Assembly (NCBI RefSeq): GCF_001269385.1
Contig: NZ_CXOO01000015.1
Span: 124,001 to 188,000 of the forward strand
Reading direction: 5' to 3'
Length of the DNA stretch: 64,000 nt
From: Limnohabitans sp. DM1
GTDB taxonomy: Bacteria > Pseudomonadota > Gammaproteobacteria > Burkholderiales > Burkholderiaceae_C
Part shown: piece after piece, positions 13,117 through 22,387 of the stretch
How the letters are laid out: every line of letters begins with the position of its first letter
Position numbering within the stretch: the stretch's first letter is position 1
The notes under the pieces: generated by a model
Database searches by the model: none
What the model saw: only the letters and a program-made list of their open reading frames with translations
Told to the model about the DNA's origin: nothing
Made by a program: the position numbers and the translations under genes

Positions 13117-14079
13117 ATGACCACCGACACCCAGCCCAGCCTGAACCCCGAACAAGACGCGTATTTGCGGGAACGCTCGGACTGGATGGGCGCGTATTTG
13201 GTGTTGCACGCTTGGAGCGTGATCGCCTTGGCCATGGCGTTTTTCATCGCCTGGCCCAACCCCTTGAGCTTCGTCGTGGCCGTGGTCGTCATTGGCGGGC
13301 GGCAGCTTGGCTTGGCGATCTTGATGCACGACGCGGCGCACCGGGCCTTGTTCAAAAACGCCCGGCTCAATGACTCGCTGGGCGCGTTTTTGTGCGGCTG
13401 GCCTGTGGGGGCCAGCCTCACGCTGTACCGGCCTTATCACCTGAGCCACCACCGCCATACGCAGCAAGCCGAAGACCCCGACCTGATTTTGTCGGCACCC
13501 TTTCCCATCTCCAAACAAAGCTTTTGGCGCAAGATGCGGCGCGACATTTTGGGCATCACCGGATACCAGCGGCGCATGGAGTTTTTCCGCATGGAAATGG
13601 GCGACAGCCCCAGCCGCTGGCAGTGCATGAAGAACCTGTTTGCCGCAGAAAAATACTTTTTCTTGAGCAACCTGGCCATCTTCGCCGTCACGGCCGCAGC
13701 GGGCGTGTGGTGGGCTTACTTTGCGCTGTGGCTGCTGCCTTTGTTGACGTGGTACCAAGTCATCAGCCGCGTTCGCAACATCGCCGAGCACGCGGTGGTG
13801 GGCGATAACAACGACCGCCTGCGCAACACCCGCACCACCATAGCGAACTGGGGCATGCGCATGGTGCTGGCGCCGTACTGGGTCAACTACCACCTGGAGC
13901 ACCACCTGTTTGTGTTCACCCCTTGCTGGAAGCTGCGTGCGGCGCACCGCATGCTGATGGCGCAAGGCTTTGGCCCGCGCATGGAACTGGCACCCGGTTA
14001 TCTGGCGGTACTGAGAAAAGCGACGGCCAAAAATCAAGATGGCCCAGGTGGCCGATCGCGCCAGGCGGCAATGATTTGA
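13117..14079 (+). CDS. Membrane fatty acid desaturase family protein
   Basis: 320 residues with the three histidine clusters of membrane di-iron desaturases: HDAAH (about residue 70), HLSHHRH (about 109) and HLEHH (about 260). Hydrophobic segments around residues 30-65 and 185-215 fit four membrane passes. The family inserts double bonds into acyl chains or acts as a hydroxylase; substrate specificity cannot be read from the sequence. The ATG at 13117 is chosen over an in-frame TTG six codons earlier. It is a stand-alone gene convergent with the LuxR-type regulator. Confidence 0.85.
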   Translation: MTTDTQPSLNPEQDAYLRERSDWMGAYLVLHAWSVIALAMAFFIAWPNPLSFVVAVVVIGGRQLGLAILMHDAAHRALFKNARLNDSLGAFLCGWPVGASLTLYRPYHLSHHRHTQQAEDPDLILSAPFPISKQSFWRKMRRDILGITGYQRRMEFFRMEMGDSPSRWQCMKNLFAAEKYFFLSNLAIFAVTAAAGVWWAYFALWLLPLLTWYQVISRVRNIAEHAVVGDNNDRLRNTRTTIANWGMRMVLAPYWVNYHLEHHLFVFTPCWKLRAAHRMLMAQGFGPRMELAPGYLAVLRKATAKNQDGPGGRSRQAAMI

Positions 14080-14123
14080 GTGCAGCGTTCACTGTTTAGT
14101 GGACTGCAAAAACACGGCGTACA

Positions 14124-14744
14124 TCAGCCCGGCAAACCGCCAATGCGTGCCATGAGTTCGGCCGCGTTGCGGGCCCCGAAATGCGCACGCAAACTGGCCC
14201 GCAGTTTTTCCACTGTGCGCGGACTCAGGCCCAGCTCTTTGGCCGAGTCCTTGGAGGTTTGCCCCTTGGCCATGCCAGCCAGAACTTCGCGCTCACGCGG
14301 GGTCAGACGTTCGGCATCTGCGACAGCCGACAAGGGCTCAAACACCCACGAAGCCGTCTCAAACGGATCGGTCAGGTTTGCCGCACGCCCATGCACACGC
14401 ACCCAGATCAAGGAGCCATCGCGGCGGCGCATGAGGCGTTCGTCCTGGTATTGCCCTAGAGTGGCCATGACTTGCCAGCCGCGTTGCCCAATGCGCTCGA
14501 ACTCGTCCTGGCTGGGGTAAAGCATGGCCAGGCTGGCGCCTTGCATTTCGTGAATTTCGTGGCCAAAAATATGGGCAAATGCGGTGTTGCACAGCACGAT
14601 CTGGCGACGAGAAGACATCATCAAACCCAAGGGACTGAGCGAGACCAAATCGCCCCAATCGGTGCTCATGTTGGATGAATCAGAAGGAGGGGTATTTTTA
14701 CGCAAGGGTAAGTCCGGGCGTGTTTTGACGACTGCACAAAGCAT
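14124..14744 (-). CDS. PAS-LuxR family transcriptional regulator
   Basis: 206 residues: a PAS-type sensor segment (about 35-130, including LCNTAFAHIFGHEIHEM and the MRRRDGSLIWVRV strand) and a C-terminal LuxR helix-turn-helix (LTPREREVLAGMAKGQTSKD, then LGLSPRTVEKLRASLR). The start at 14744 is preferred because AGGTGG lies six bases upstream; an internal ATG at 14669 and a GTG at 14789 have weaker sites. The gene is divergent from the thiolase operon, 77 bp away, so it is the obvious candidate to control that operon. The signal sensed is unknown. Confidence 0.85.
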   Translation of the reverse strand: MLCAVVKTRPDLPLRKNTPPSDSSNMSTDWGDLVSLSPLGLMMSSRRQIVLCNTAFAHIFGHEIHEMQGASLAMLYPSQDEFERIGQRGWQVMATLGQYQDERLMRRRDGSLIWVRVHGRAANLTDPFETASWVFEPLSAVADAERLTPREREVLAGMAKGQTSKDSAKELGLSPRTVEKLRASLRAHFGARNAAELMARIGGLPG

Positions 14745-14821
14745 GATGAGCCACCTAATATAGCTGCAAGCGTGATCCCTTTTACGCACCTGAAAACCCT
14801 TTGTACATTGGATGCTCCCTG

Positions 14822-15988
14822 ATGTTGGTTGACCTGATCGGTTACGCGCACACCCCGTTTGGCAAGTTGCCAGGCGCGGATGTCGAGGCTTTGATGCGCG
14901 AGGTGAGCACCACCGCCATTGGCGATGCGCACCTTGACGCCAGCGACATCGATGCCGTTGTGGTGGGCCACTTCAACCCCGGATTTGTTCGGCAAGGATT
15001 CACCGCTGGCCTGAGCGCGGGTTTGCTGCCTGGCCTGCACATGGTGCCCGCTGTGCGCGTGGAAAACGCCTGCGCTACCGGCAGCGCGGCCATTCACCAT
15101 GCCCAGGCACTCATCGCTTCGGGTCAAGCCCGCCATGTGCTGTCCATCGGCGTGGAGGTCATGTCGGCTTTGCCCACACGCGAAGTGGGTCAGGCTTTGC
15201 TGCAAGCCTGTTATGTGCCCGAAGAAATTGACACGCCCGCCGGATTTGCGGGCATGTTTGCACGCTTGGCCGATGCCTATGCCGACCGCTACGGCGACCC
15301 GCACCCGGCCATGGCCCGCATTGCCGCCAAAAACCACGCCAACGGCCTGCACAATCCACTGGCGCAGCTGCATCTGAATGTGGATGCGGCGTTTTGCGCC
15401 ACCGAATCCGACAAGAACCCCCGCGTGGTGGGGCGTCTGTTGCGCAGCGATTGCTCGCCGGTTTCCGATGGAGCAGCGGCTGTGGTGCTCAGCGCCGCCG
15501 ATGCACACCAGCGCCAAGACAACGCTGTTCGTCTGCGAGCGACCGCACAGGCGACCGACTTGATGCCCTTGTCACGGCGTGACATGAGCAAGTTGGCTGG
15601 CACGCGCATGGCGTGGCAGCGCTTATTGGCAAAGGCTGGCATCACGCTGGACGATCTGGATTTGCTGGAAACCCATGACTGCTTCACGATTGCCGAGTTG
15701 ATGCAGTACGAAGCCATTGGCTTGTGCGCACCTGGCCAAGGGGCGCGTGCGCTCGAAGAAGGCTGGGTCATGCCCGGTGGTCGTTTGCCGGTCAACCTGT
15801 CGGGCGGCCTCAAATCCAAAGGCCACCCGGTGGGGGCCACCGGTGTGTCGATGCATGTCATGGCGGCCTGGCAGTTGCTGGGGCGCTGGCGCAGCGCCCC
15901 CTTGCCAAATGCCCGGCTGGCCGCTGTACTCAATATGGGCGGTGCTGGCGTGGTGACCTGTGGCTCGGTGCTGGAAAGGTTGTCATGA
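14822..15988 (+). CDS. Thiolase family protein (acetyl-CoA acetyltransferase-like)
   Basis: 388 residues of the thiolase fold, nearer the SCP-x type than PhaA. The nucleophile is in VENACATGSAAIHHA (Cys near residue 83); later active-site elements are ETHDCFTIAEL and SKGHPVGATG. Thiolases split or form 3-ketoacyl-CoA. The ATG at 14822 gives MLVDLIGYAHTPFGK; an upstream TTG is unlikely. The stop overlaps the next start (ATGA at 15985-15988), so it is coupled to the acyl-CoA synthetase. In this setting cleavage of acetoacetyl-CoA is a plausible role, by inference from neighbours. Confidence 0.87.
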   Translation: MLVDLIGYAHTPFGKLPGADVEALMREVSTTAIGDAHLDASDIDAVVVGHFNPGFVRQGFTAGLSAGLLPGLHMVPAVRVENACATGSAAIHHAQALIASGQARHVLSIGVEVMSALPTREVGQALLQACYVPEEIDTPAGFAGMFARLADAYADRYGDPHPAMARIAAKNHANGLHNPLAQLHLNVDAAFCATESDKNPRVVGRLLRSDCSPVSDGAAAVVLSAADAHQRQDNAVRLRATAQATDLMPLSRRDMSKLAGTRMAWQRLLAKAGITLDDLDLLETHDCFTIAELMQYEAIGLCAPGQGARALEEGWVMPGGRLPVNLSGGLKSKGHPVGATGVSMHVMAAWQLLGRWRSAPLPNARLAAVLNMGGAGVVTCGSVLERLS

Positions 15989-17514
15989 ACATTGCCCTTT
16001 GGTTGGCGCGCAGCGCCGAACGTTATCCGCAGCAAGCAGCCATCGCCCACGGCACCGAGGTCTGGTGCGACTACGCCGAATTTGCCCGCCGTACCGCACG
16101 CACGGCGCAGTGGCTGCGTGCACAAGGCGTGCAGCCGGGCGATCGGGTGGTGCTCTTCATGCACAACGCACCCGAATATTTGCCTTTGATGTGGGGCATC
16201 TGGTGGTGTGGTGCTGTGGCTGTGCCGGTGAACGCCAAGTTGCATGAACGCGAAGCGGCCTGGATTGCCGGGCACAGCGAGGCGCGTCTGGCGCTGGTGG
16301 ATGAGGAACGCGCCAGTGGCTTGCAGCAAGCCTTGAGCGCATTGAATAGCACCACGCAGGTACAGGCTGACCACGCCTTCATGCTGCAAGGCGATAGCCC
16401 GCAGCTGTCTTTACAGCCCCGTGAAGACGATGACCCGGCTTGGCTGTTTTACACCAGCGGCACCACAGGTAGGCCCAAGGGCGTGGTGCTGTGCGCACGC
16501 CAGTTGCGCGGCTGTACGCAGGCGTATTTCGGCTCGGTGCAATCGGTGCAGCGTGGCGACACCATGCTGCACCCCGCGCCGCTGTCGCACGGTGGCGGCA
16601 TGTACCACCTGCCCTATGTGCTGAACGCGGGCTTGAACGTGGTGCCCAGATCCGACGGATTTGACCCGCACGAAGCCCTGGCGCTGGCCGCGCACTGGCA
16701 GCAGGCCTCGTTTTTTGCAGCGCCCACCATGGTGCGGCGGCTGGTGGATGCGGCGCGCACCTTGCCCGAGCGCCCACAGGGCCTGGCCACCATCGTCTAT
16801 GGTGGTGGCCCTATGTATCTGGCCGACATCGAAGAAGCCCTGCAAGTCATTGGGCCGCACTTTGCGCAGATCTACGGCCAAGGCGAATGCCCTATGACCA
16901 TCAGCGTCTTGCCTAAGGGCGATGTGCTGGACACCGGCCACCCGCGCTGGCGTGAACGCCTGGCCTCTGTGGGCCATGCACAAGCCATGGTCGAAGTGAG
17001 GATTTGTGATGAGTCGGGCACTGAGCTACCCGTGGGCGAGGTGGGTGAGATTTGTGTGCGCAGCGAGTTGGTCATGGCCGGGTATTGGCGCGACCCCGAG
17101 GCCACGGCCAAAACCATTCGCCATGGCTGGCTGCAAACCGGCGATGTGGGCCGCCTGGACGCCGACGGTTACCTCAGCCTGCTCGACCGCTCCAAGGACA
17201 TGGTGATCAGCGGCGGCACCAACATCTACCCGCGTGAAGTCGAAGAAGCGCTGCTCACGCATCCGCAGGTGGCCGAGGTCTCGGTGATCGGCCGGCCCGA
17301 CCCCGAGTGGGGCGAGGTGGTGGTGGCCTTTGTGGTGTGCCGCGAAGCTTTGAGTGTGGCCGAGCTGGACGCGCACTGCCTGGATCAAGTGGCTCGCTTC
17401 AAGCGGCCCAAGCATTACCACTTTGTCAGGGCCTTGCCCAAAAACAACTACGGCAAGGTATTGAAAACCGAACTGCGCAGCATCGACGCGCAAAGTCTGA
17501 AAGGAAACACGTGA
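15985..17514 (+). CDS. AMP-binding acyl-CoA synthetase
   Basis: 509 residues of the ANL (acyl-CoA synthetase) family, which activates carboxylic acids with ATP and CoA. Seen: P-loop-like FYTSGTTGRPKGVV (about 154-167), the YGQGECPMT region, the TGDVGRLDADGY motif and the C-terminal catalytic Lys segment KNNYGKVLKTEL. The substrate is not readable from sequence. Its place between a thiolase and 3-hydroxybutyrate dehydrogenase suggests acetoacetate or a similar short acid (inference). The start overlaps the thiolase stop and its stop overlaps the bdhA start. Confidence 0.9.
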   Translation: MNIALWLARSAERYPQQAAIAHGTEVWCDYAEFARRTARTAQWLRAQGVQPGDRVVLFMHNAPEYLPLMWGIWWCGAVAVPVNAKLHEREAAWIAGHSEARLALVDEERASGLQQALSALNSTTQVQADHAFMLQGDSPQLSLQPREDDDPAWLFYTSGTTGRPKGVVLCARQLRGCTQAYFGSVQSVQRGDTMLHPAPLSHGGGMYHLPYVLNAGLNVVPRSDGFDPHEALALAAHWQQASFFAAPTMVRRLVDAARTLPERPQGLATIVYGGGPMYLADIEEALQVIGPHFAQIYGQGECPMTISVLPKGDVLDTGHPRWRERLASVGHAQAMVEVRICDESGTELPVGEVGEICVRSELVMAGYWRDPEATAKTIRHGWLQTGDVGRLDADGYLSLLDRSKDMVISGGTNIYPREVEEALLTHPQVAEVSVIGRPDPEWGEVVVAFVVCREALSVAELDAHCLDQVARFKRPKHYHFVRALPKNNYGKVLKTELRSIDAQSLKGNT

Positions 17515-18296
17515 TGAGCACCACACACTGCGCGCTGGTCACCGGTGCCACGCAGGGCATTGGCTTGGCCATCGCCACTCGCCTGGCCGAGGCCGGACAC
17601 GATGTAGTGCTGCATGGCATCGAACCCTTGTCCGAAGGTCTGGCGGTGGCACAAGCTCTGGCGCAACGCACCGGACAAAAAACCGCCTATGTGCCAGCCG
17701 ACCTGCGCGACCCGCAAGCGGCCAGTGCGCTGTGGGCGCAAGCGGCCAAGGCCCTGCGCACGCCGGATATCCTGGTCAACAACGCGGGCATTCAGCACAC
17801 CTGCCCGGTACAAGACTTTCCGACCGACCGTTGGGACGCGATTTTGGCCATCAACTTGAGCGCGGCGTTCATGACCGTGCGCTCGGCTGTTCCCGCCATG
17901 CGTGCGCAAGGCTGGGGCCGCATCGTCAACATCGCCTCGGTGCATGGACTGGTGGCCTCGGTCAACAAAACGGCTTATCTGGCGGCCAAGCACGGTCTGG
18001 TGGGTCTGTCCAAAGGCGTGGCACTGGAGACCGCCACCGATGGCATCACCGTCAACTGCATCTGCCCGGGCTGGACCGACACGCCCATCATCGCGCCCCA
18101 AATTGAGGCACGGGCCCAGGCTCTGGGTGGCAACCGCGATGCTGCCATCCGTGATTTGTTGCGTGAAAAGCAGCCTAACCAAACACTGCTGCCGCCCGGG
18201 CGCATTGGAGATGTGGCGGTGTTTTTGTGCAGCGATGCGGCAGCAGGCATCACGGGTGTGTCCCTGCCGGTTGATGGTGGTTGGACGGCGCAGTAA
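17514..18296 (+). CDS. bdhA: D-3-hydroxybutyrate dehydrogenase (SDR family)
   Basis: 260 residues, classical short-chain dehydrogenase. NAD motif TGATQGIG near residue 10, NNAGIQH, the catalytic Ser and Tyr in IASVHGLVAS and KTAYLAAKHG, and C-terminal VDGGWTAQ. HGLVAS with NKTAYLAAKHGLVG is characteristic of 3-hydroxybutyrate dehydrogenases, which interconvert 3-hydroxybutyrate and acetoacetate in the cytoplasm. It starts inside the stop region of the acyl-CoA synthetase and is followed by the 3HB-oligomer hydrolase gene. Confidence 0.93.
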   Translation: MSTTHCALVTGATQGIGLAIATRLAEAGHDVVLHGIEPLSEGLAVAQALAQRTGQKTAYVPADLRDPQAASALWAQAAKALRTPDILVNNAGIQHTCPVQDFPTDRWDAILAINLSAAFMTVRSAVPAMRAQGWGRIVNIASVHGLVASVNKTAYLAAKHGLVGLSKGVALETATDGITVNCICPGWTDTPIIAPQIEARAQALGGNRDAAIRDLLREKQPNQTLLPPGRIGDVAVFLCSDAAAGITGVSLPVDGGWTAQ

Positions 18297-18358
18297 TCCC
18301 CTTTTTTTACGACCTTTCTACCCGCCCAGATGGGCATACAACAGAGGAGACAAGTGAA

Positions 18359-20557
18359 ATGAAAAAACAACACAAAACGATGATGGCGGGGGCTGTGCCC
18401 CTGCTGTTGGCCGCCTGCGGCGGTGGAGACGGTGGGAGCGGCGTGACTGTCAATACGCTGCCGAAGCACCTGACTCAACACAGTGTCATGGCCTACACGG
18501 CAACGACGCCTGGTGCTGGCAACAGCACAGATTCGCAGGACTTGCTGACCGCTGGCCTTGGCAAAACAGGCCTTGGTACTGCTACTGCGCCAAGTTATGC
18601 CGATCCTCTGAAACCAACTGCTCTGGAGCTGCGACGCAACGCCATACACGCCAACTACCGCGCCATTCTTGATCCAAGCGCCAATGGCGGTTATGGCCGT
18701 TTGTACGGGCCCAACATCGACCAGAACGGCGCAGACAGACTCGGTGAAGGCATGATTCCTGGCAAGGAGTTCATTGCATCGCTGGACGACGGAAGTGGCA
18801 ACAAACAGGTCGTGATCGCTGTCCAAATCCCTGACAGTTTTGATGTCAAGAACCCTTGCATTGTGGCCGGTCCATCCTCAGGTTCGCGTGGTGTATATGG
18901 CTCGGTTGGCAGCGCGGGCGAGTGGGGACTCAAGCGTGGCTGCGCTGTGGCACTGACCGACGCCGGCAAGGGCGTAGGACTGTATGACCCCAGCGATGAC
19001 ACTGTCAACAAGATAGACGGTACTCGTGCGACCCGATCAGCAGCTGGTGCCTTGTCCCTCTTCGCTGCCAGTTTGAGCGACAGCGTTCGGACATTGTTCA
19101 ACACAGCGTTTCCGAACCGACTTGCCCTCAAGCACGCGCACTCGCAGATGAACCCCGAAAAGGACTGGGGCAGCGACACGCTGACTTCCATACGCTACGC
19201 CTTATACGTACTGAATGAGCAATATGCGTCCACCGTCCCGGGTGGCACAGGCAAGGCAGTGCGGTTTGACGCTGGCAACACACTGGTGATCGCAGGCTCC
19301 GTTTCCAACGGTGGCGCAGCCGTATTGCGGGCCGCCGAACTCGACTCTGAAGGTTTGATCGATGGGGTGGTGGCCTCCGAGCCGAGTGCACAGCCATCTC
19401 GAACCACCGGGTACGGCGTGCAGTTCGGCGGTGCGGACATTCCTATCAAGGGTCTTCCGCTGATCGACATCTTCACTATTGCCAACCTTTACCAGCCCTG
19501 TGCGGCACTGGCACCCACTGCCGCTATGGCCGAATCGACGATCTACAACTATATGACCTTGACCGGCATGAACGCGCGCGCGAGCAACCGCTGCGCAGCG
19601 CTTGCAGCCAAAGGCCTGGTCAGTGGCACTACAACTTCGGAGCAGGCGGCGGACGCGTTACGGAAGCTTCGAGACAGCGGGTTTTCGGCGGACCACGACA
19701 CCATGCACAACGCCCACTATGGACTGGGCAACGCGGCCATCATCAGCATGATGTACACAAACGCCTTTGGACGATTCTCGGTCATCGACAACCTGTGCGG
19801 CATGAGCGCAGCTCAGGTGGACGGGACAGGCTCCGTTGTGCCTGTGAACCCGACCGTCAAGGCGCAGAGCTTTGCAGGTGGCAATGGCACGGTTAACGGT
19901 GCGCCTGCAAGCGTGGTCTACAACACATCGGTGGGCGGGGCTAAGTCTTGGGCGTTCGGAGTTTCTCCGTCGAGCGGAATGGCCGATTTCTCATTGGATG
20001 CGGCGCTTTGCCAGCGTGCCTTGGTGACCGGCAAGGATCCTGTAGGCAACACCGACCTCACGACGACCAGCAGCCCGACCTTGGCTCAAAGCCAGGCAGT
20101 CCGCTCAGGTATGCGCGAGGTTTTGCTCAGCGGCAACCTTCAGAACAAACCGACACTGATCGTCGCCGGACGCAACGACGCGTTGGTGCCAGTTAATCAC
20201 GCTGCCCGAGCCTATGCCGCGTTCAACCGAAGCGTCGAGGGAACTGGTAGCCAGCTCCGTTACATCGAGGTGACTAACGCGCAGCACTTTGACACCTTCT
20301 TGCCATTCTCAGGCTTTGATACCCGCTTCGTCCCCCTGCACGGCTACTTCAATCTTGCCATGGACGCGATGTACGCCAAGCTCAAGAATGGCACCGCGCT
20401 GCCTCCCAGCCAAGTGGTGCGCACTACGCCGCGCGGGGGCACACCTGGTGCTGCGCCAGCGATCACCGCTTCGCACCTTCCGCCGTTTGCTTCGGCACCT
20501 GTGTCCACCGATGTCATCGGCATCAGCGCGTCACACGTGATCGAAGTGCCGAACTGA
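18359..20557 (+). CDS. D-(-)-3-hydroxybutyrate oligomer hydrolase, predicted lipoprotein
   Basis: 732 residues. A lipoprotein signal is seen at once: MKKQHKTMMAGAVPLLLAACGGG, with a lipobox ending in Cys20, so the mature protein is probably membrane-anchored outside the cytoplasm. The body matches the 3HB-oligomer hydrolase family, which cleaves dimers and short oligomers of 3-hydroxybutyrate; GPSSGSRGVYG is a nucleophile-elbow-like segment and a late VAGRNDALVPVNHA plus TNAQHFDTF fit the Asp and His of a hydrolase triad. GAGGAGA lies upstream of the ATG at 18359. It sits 62 bp after bdhA in the same direction. Confidence 0.88.
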   Translation: MKKQHKTMMAGAVPLLLAACGGGDGGSGVTVNTLPKHLTQHSVMAYTATTPGAGNSTDSQDLLTAGLGKTGLGTATAPSYADPLKPTALELRRNAIHANYRAILDPSANGGYGRLYGPNIDQNGADRLGEGMIPGKEFIASLDDGSGNKQVVIAVQIPDSFDVKNPCIVAGPSSGSRGVYGSVGSAGEWGLKRGCAVALTDAGKGVGLYDPSDDTVNKIDGTRATRSAAGALSLFAASLSDSVRTLFNTAFPNRLALKHAHSQMNPEKDWGSDTLTSIRYALYVLNEQYASTVPGGTGKAVRFDAGNTLVIAGSVSNGGAAVLRAAELDSEGLIDGVVASEPSAQPSRTTGYGVQFGGADIPIKGLPLIDIFTIANLYQPCAALAPTAAMAESTIYNYMTLTGMNARASNRCAALAAKGLVSGTTTSEQAADALRKLRDSGFSADHDTMHNAHYGLGNAAIISMMYTNAFGRFSVIDNLCGMSAAQVDGTGSVVPVNPTVKAQSFAGGNGTVNGAPASVVYNTSVGGAKSWAFGVSPSSGMADFSLDAALCQRALVTGKDPVGNTDLTTTSSPTLAQSQAVRSGMREVLLSGNLQNKPTLIVAGRNDALVPVNHAARAYAAFNRSVEGTGSQLRYIEVTNAQHFDTFLPFSGFDTRFVPLHGYFNLAMDAMYAKLKNGTALPPSQVVRTTPRGGTPGAAPAITASHLPPFASAPVSTDVIGISASHVIEVPN

Positions 20558-20882
20558 GGCAAACCGTCGGGTTACGGCTTCCGTGCTGCAGCCCGACGCC
20601 GCGCCTTGTGCGTAGCAATACGCTGGTGAAAACCCGCTTAAGCATTCAGGGCCAAACTGCATGCATAGGCAAGCACGTTGGCGCAAGCCAACGAGCAAAA
20701 ACATCCAATATCCGGAGAGCAATTTGTCGTCAGAATCCATTTTCGAAACCTTGGCACTCTGCAATCCAGACACTTGCGAGACAAGCCCCCGGGATAACCA
20801 TGACGCCAAACTGACATGAGCCCCCGCACAATCACAAAGCTAAGAATTTTTAACCGCCGAACAATGAACCAGAGCAGTCCAG
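20558..20882. other. Intergenic region before the ABC transporter operon
   Basis: 325 bases without a supported gene. A 7-bp inverted repeat (CGTCGGG / CCCGACG, 20565-20598) after the hydrolase stop may help end transcription. A perfect small hairpin CGTTGGC-GCAA-GCCAACG is at 20676-20693. The 150 bases before 20883 are AT-richer and probably hold the livG promoter; no clear -35/-10 pair was identified. Confidence 0.5.
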
Positions 20883-21659
20883 ATGTCCAGCAATTTCATT
20901 CTTGAAACCCGAGAGCTTGTCAAAGAGTTCAAGGGCTTCGTTGCCGTCAACGGCGTGAGCCTGAATGTGCAGCGTGGTCACATCCACGCGCTGATCGGCC
21001 CCAACGGCGCAGGCAAGACCACCGTCTTCAACCTGCTGACCAAGTTCCTGATTCCTACCCGTGGACAGATCCTGTTCAATGGGCACGACATCACGCCCGA
21101 GAAACCTTCTCAGGTGGCGCGCCGCGGCATCGTGCGCTCGTTCCAGATTTCGGCCACCTTCCCTAACCTCACAGTGATGGAGAACGTTCGCATTGGCTTG
21201 CAACGCGCCACGGGCACCTCGATGCACTTTTGGCGATCTGAGCGCAGCCTGAACCAGCTCAACGACAAGGCCATGGCTTTGCTCGACCAGGTCGATTTGG
21301 GCAACATGGCCGACCTGACGGCGGTCGAGCTGCCTTATGGCCGCAAGCGCGCCTTGGAAATCGCCACCACACTGGCGATGGACCCCGAGCTGATGCTGCT
21401 GGACGAACCCACACAGGGCATGGGCCACGAAGACGTGGACCGCGTGACGCAGCTGATCAAGAAAGTCGGTGCCAACCGCACCATCTTGATGGTGGAGCAC
21501 AACATGAATGTGGTGTCCAAAATCGCAGACACCATCAGTGTCTTGCAGCGTGGGCAAGTGATTGCAGAAGGACCTTACGCCGTGGTGTCGCAAAACCCTC
21601 AAGTGCTCGAAGCCTACATGGGCACGACCGATAACCAACTGGAGGGGGCCCATGGCTGA
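20883..21659 (+). CDS. livG: Branched-chain amino acid-type ABC transporter ATP-binding protein
   Basis: 258 residues. Walker A GPNGAGKTTVFNLL (about residue 40), Q-loop FQISATF, signature region VELPYGRKRALEIA, Walker B LMLLDEPTQGMG, and H-loop VEHNMNVV. The signature is LPYGRKR instead of LSGGQ, a form common in LivG-type subunits. It drives import with LivF, LivH and LivM across the inner membrane. It is the first gene of the five-gene run and overlaps livF by eight bases. The solute is unknown. Confidence 0.93.
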   Translation: MSSNFILETRELVKEFKGFVAVNGVSLNVQRGHIHALIGPNGAGKTTVFNLLTKFLIPTRGQILFNGHDITPEKPSQVARRGIVRSFQISATFPNLTVMENVRIGLQRATGTSMHFWRSERSLNQLNDKAMALLDQVDLGNMADLTAVELPYGRKRALEIATTLAMDPELMLLDEPTQGMGHEDVDRVTQLIKKVGANRTILMVEHNMNVVSKIADTISVLQRGQVIAEGPYAVVSQNPQVLEAYMGTTDNQLEGAHG

Positions 21660-22362
21660 GTCCGAAGAATTCTTGCGCATCAGCAACCTCCAGTCTTGGT
21701 ATGGCGAGTCGCACATCCTGCACGGGGTCGACATGACCGTGAACGAAGGCGAGGTGGTTACTTTGCTGGGTCGCAACGGTGCAGGCCGCACCACCACAGT
21801 CAAATCCATACTTGGCCTGGTGGGCCGTCGCACCGGCTCGATCACCATCAAAGGGCAGGAAACGGTGAACTGGGCACCGCACCAGATTGCCAAGCTGGGC
21901 ATCGGGTATTGCCCGGAAGAGCGGGGTATTTTTTCAGCCCTGACTTGCGAAGAAAACCTGCTGCTGCCGCCCGTGATTGCCCCCAATGGCATGTCGATCG
22001 AAGAAATTTACGACATGTTCCCCAACCTGCAGGAGCGGCGCAACAGCCCCGGAACGCGCCTGTCGGGCGGTGAGCAGCAAATGCTGGCTGTGGGCCGCAT
22101 TCTGCGCACTGGCGCGCGCTTTTTGTTGCTTGACGAAATTTCTGAAGGCCTTGCCCCTGTGATCGTGCAGGCCCTGGCCCGAATGATCAGGGCCCTCAAG
22201 GCCAAGGGCTTCACCATCATCATGGTGGAGCAGAACTTCCGGTTTGCCGCGCCCTTGGCTGACCGGTTTTACGTGATGGAACATGGTCAGATGGTGGAGA
22301 GCTTTACCTCACAAGAGCTGTCCTCCAAGATGGGCATGTTGAACGAGTACCTGGGTGTGTGA
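21652..22362 (+). CDS. livF: Branched-chain amino acid-type ABC transporter ATP-binding protein
   Basis: 236 residues. The LivF-type ATPase has signature TRLSGGEQQMLAVGR, Walker B FLLLDEISEGLAP and H-loop VEQNFRFA. The Walker A reads GRNGAGRTTT: the usual Lys is Arg (codon CGC at 21787-21789). That Lys normally binds the ATP phosphates, so either this subunit is a weak ATPase paired with the intact LivG site or the change is tolerated in this lineage. The start at 21652 lies within the livG end. Confidence 0.93.
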   Translation: MAESEEFLRISNLQSWYGESHILHGVDMTVNEGEVVTLLGRNGAGRTTTVKSILGLVGRRTGSITIKGQETVNWAPHQIAKLGIGYCPEERGIFSALTCEENLLLPPVIAPNGMSIEEIYDMFPNLQERRNSPGTRLSGGEQQMLAVGRILRTGARFLLLDEISEGLAPVIVQALARMIRALKAKGFTIIMVEQNFRFAAPLADRFYVMEHGQMVESFTSQELSSKMGMLNEYLGV

Positions 22363-22387
22363 TTTTTTTCTAACTGGAGATAACACG

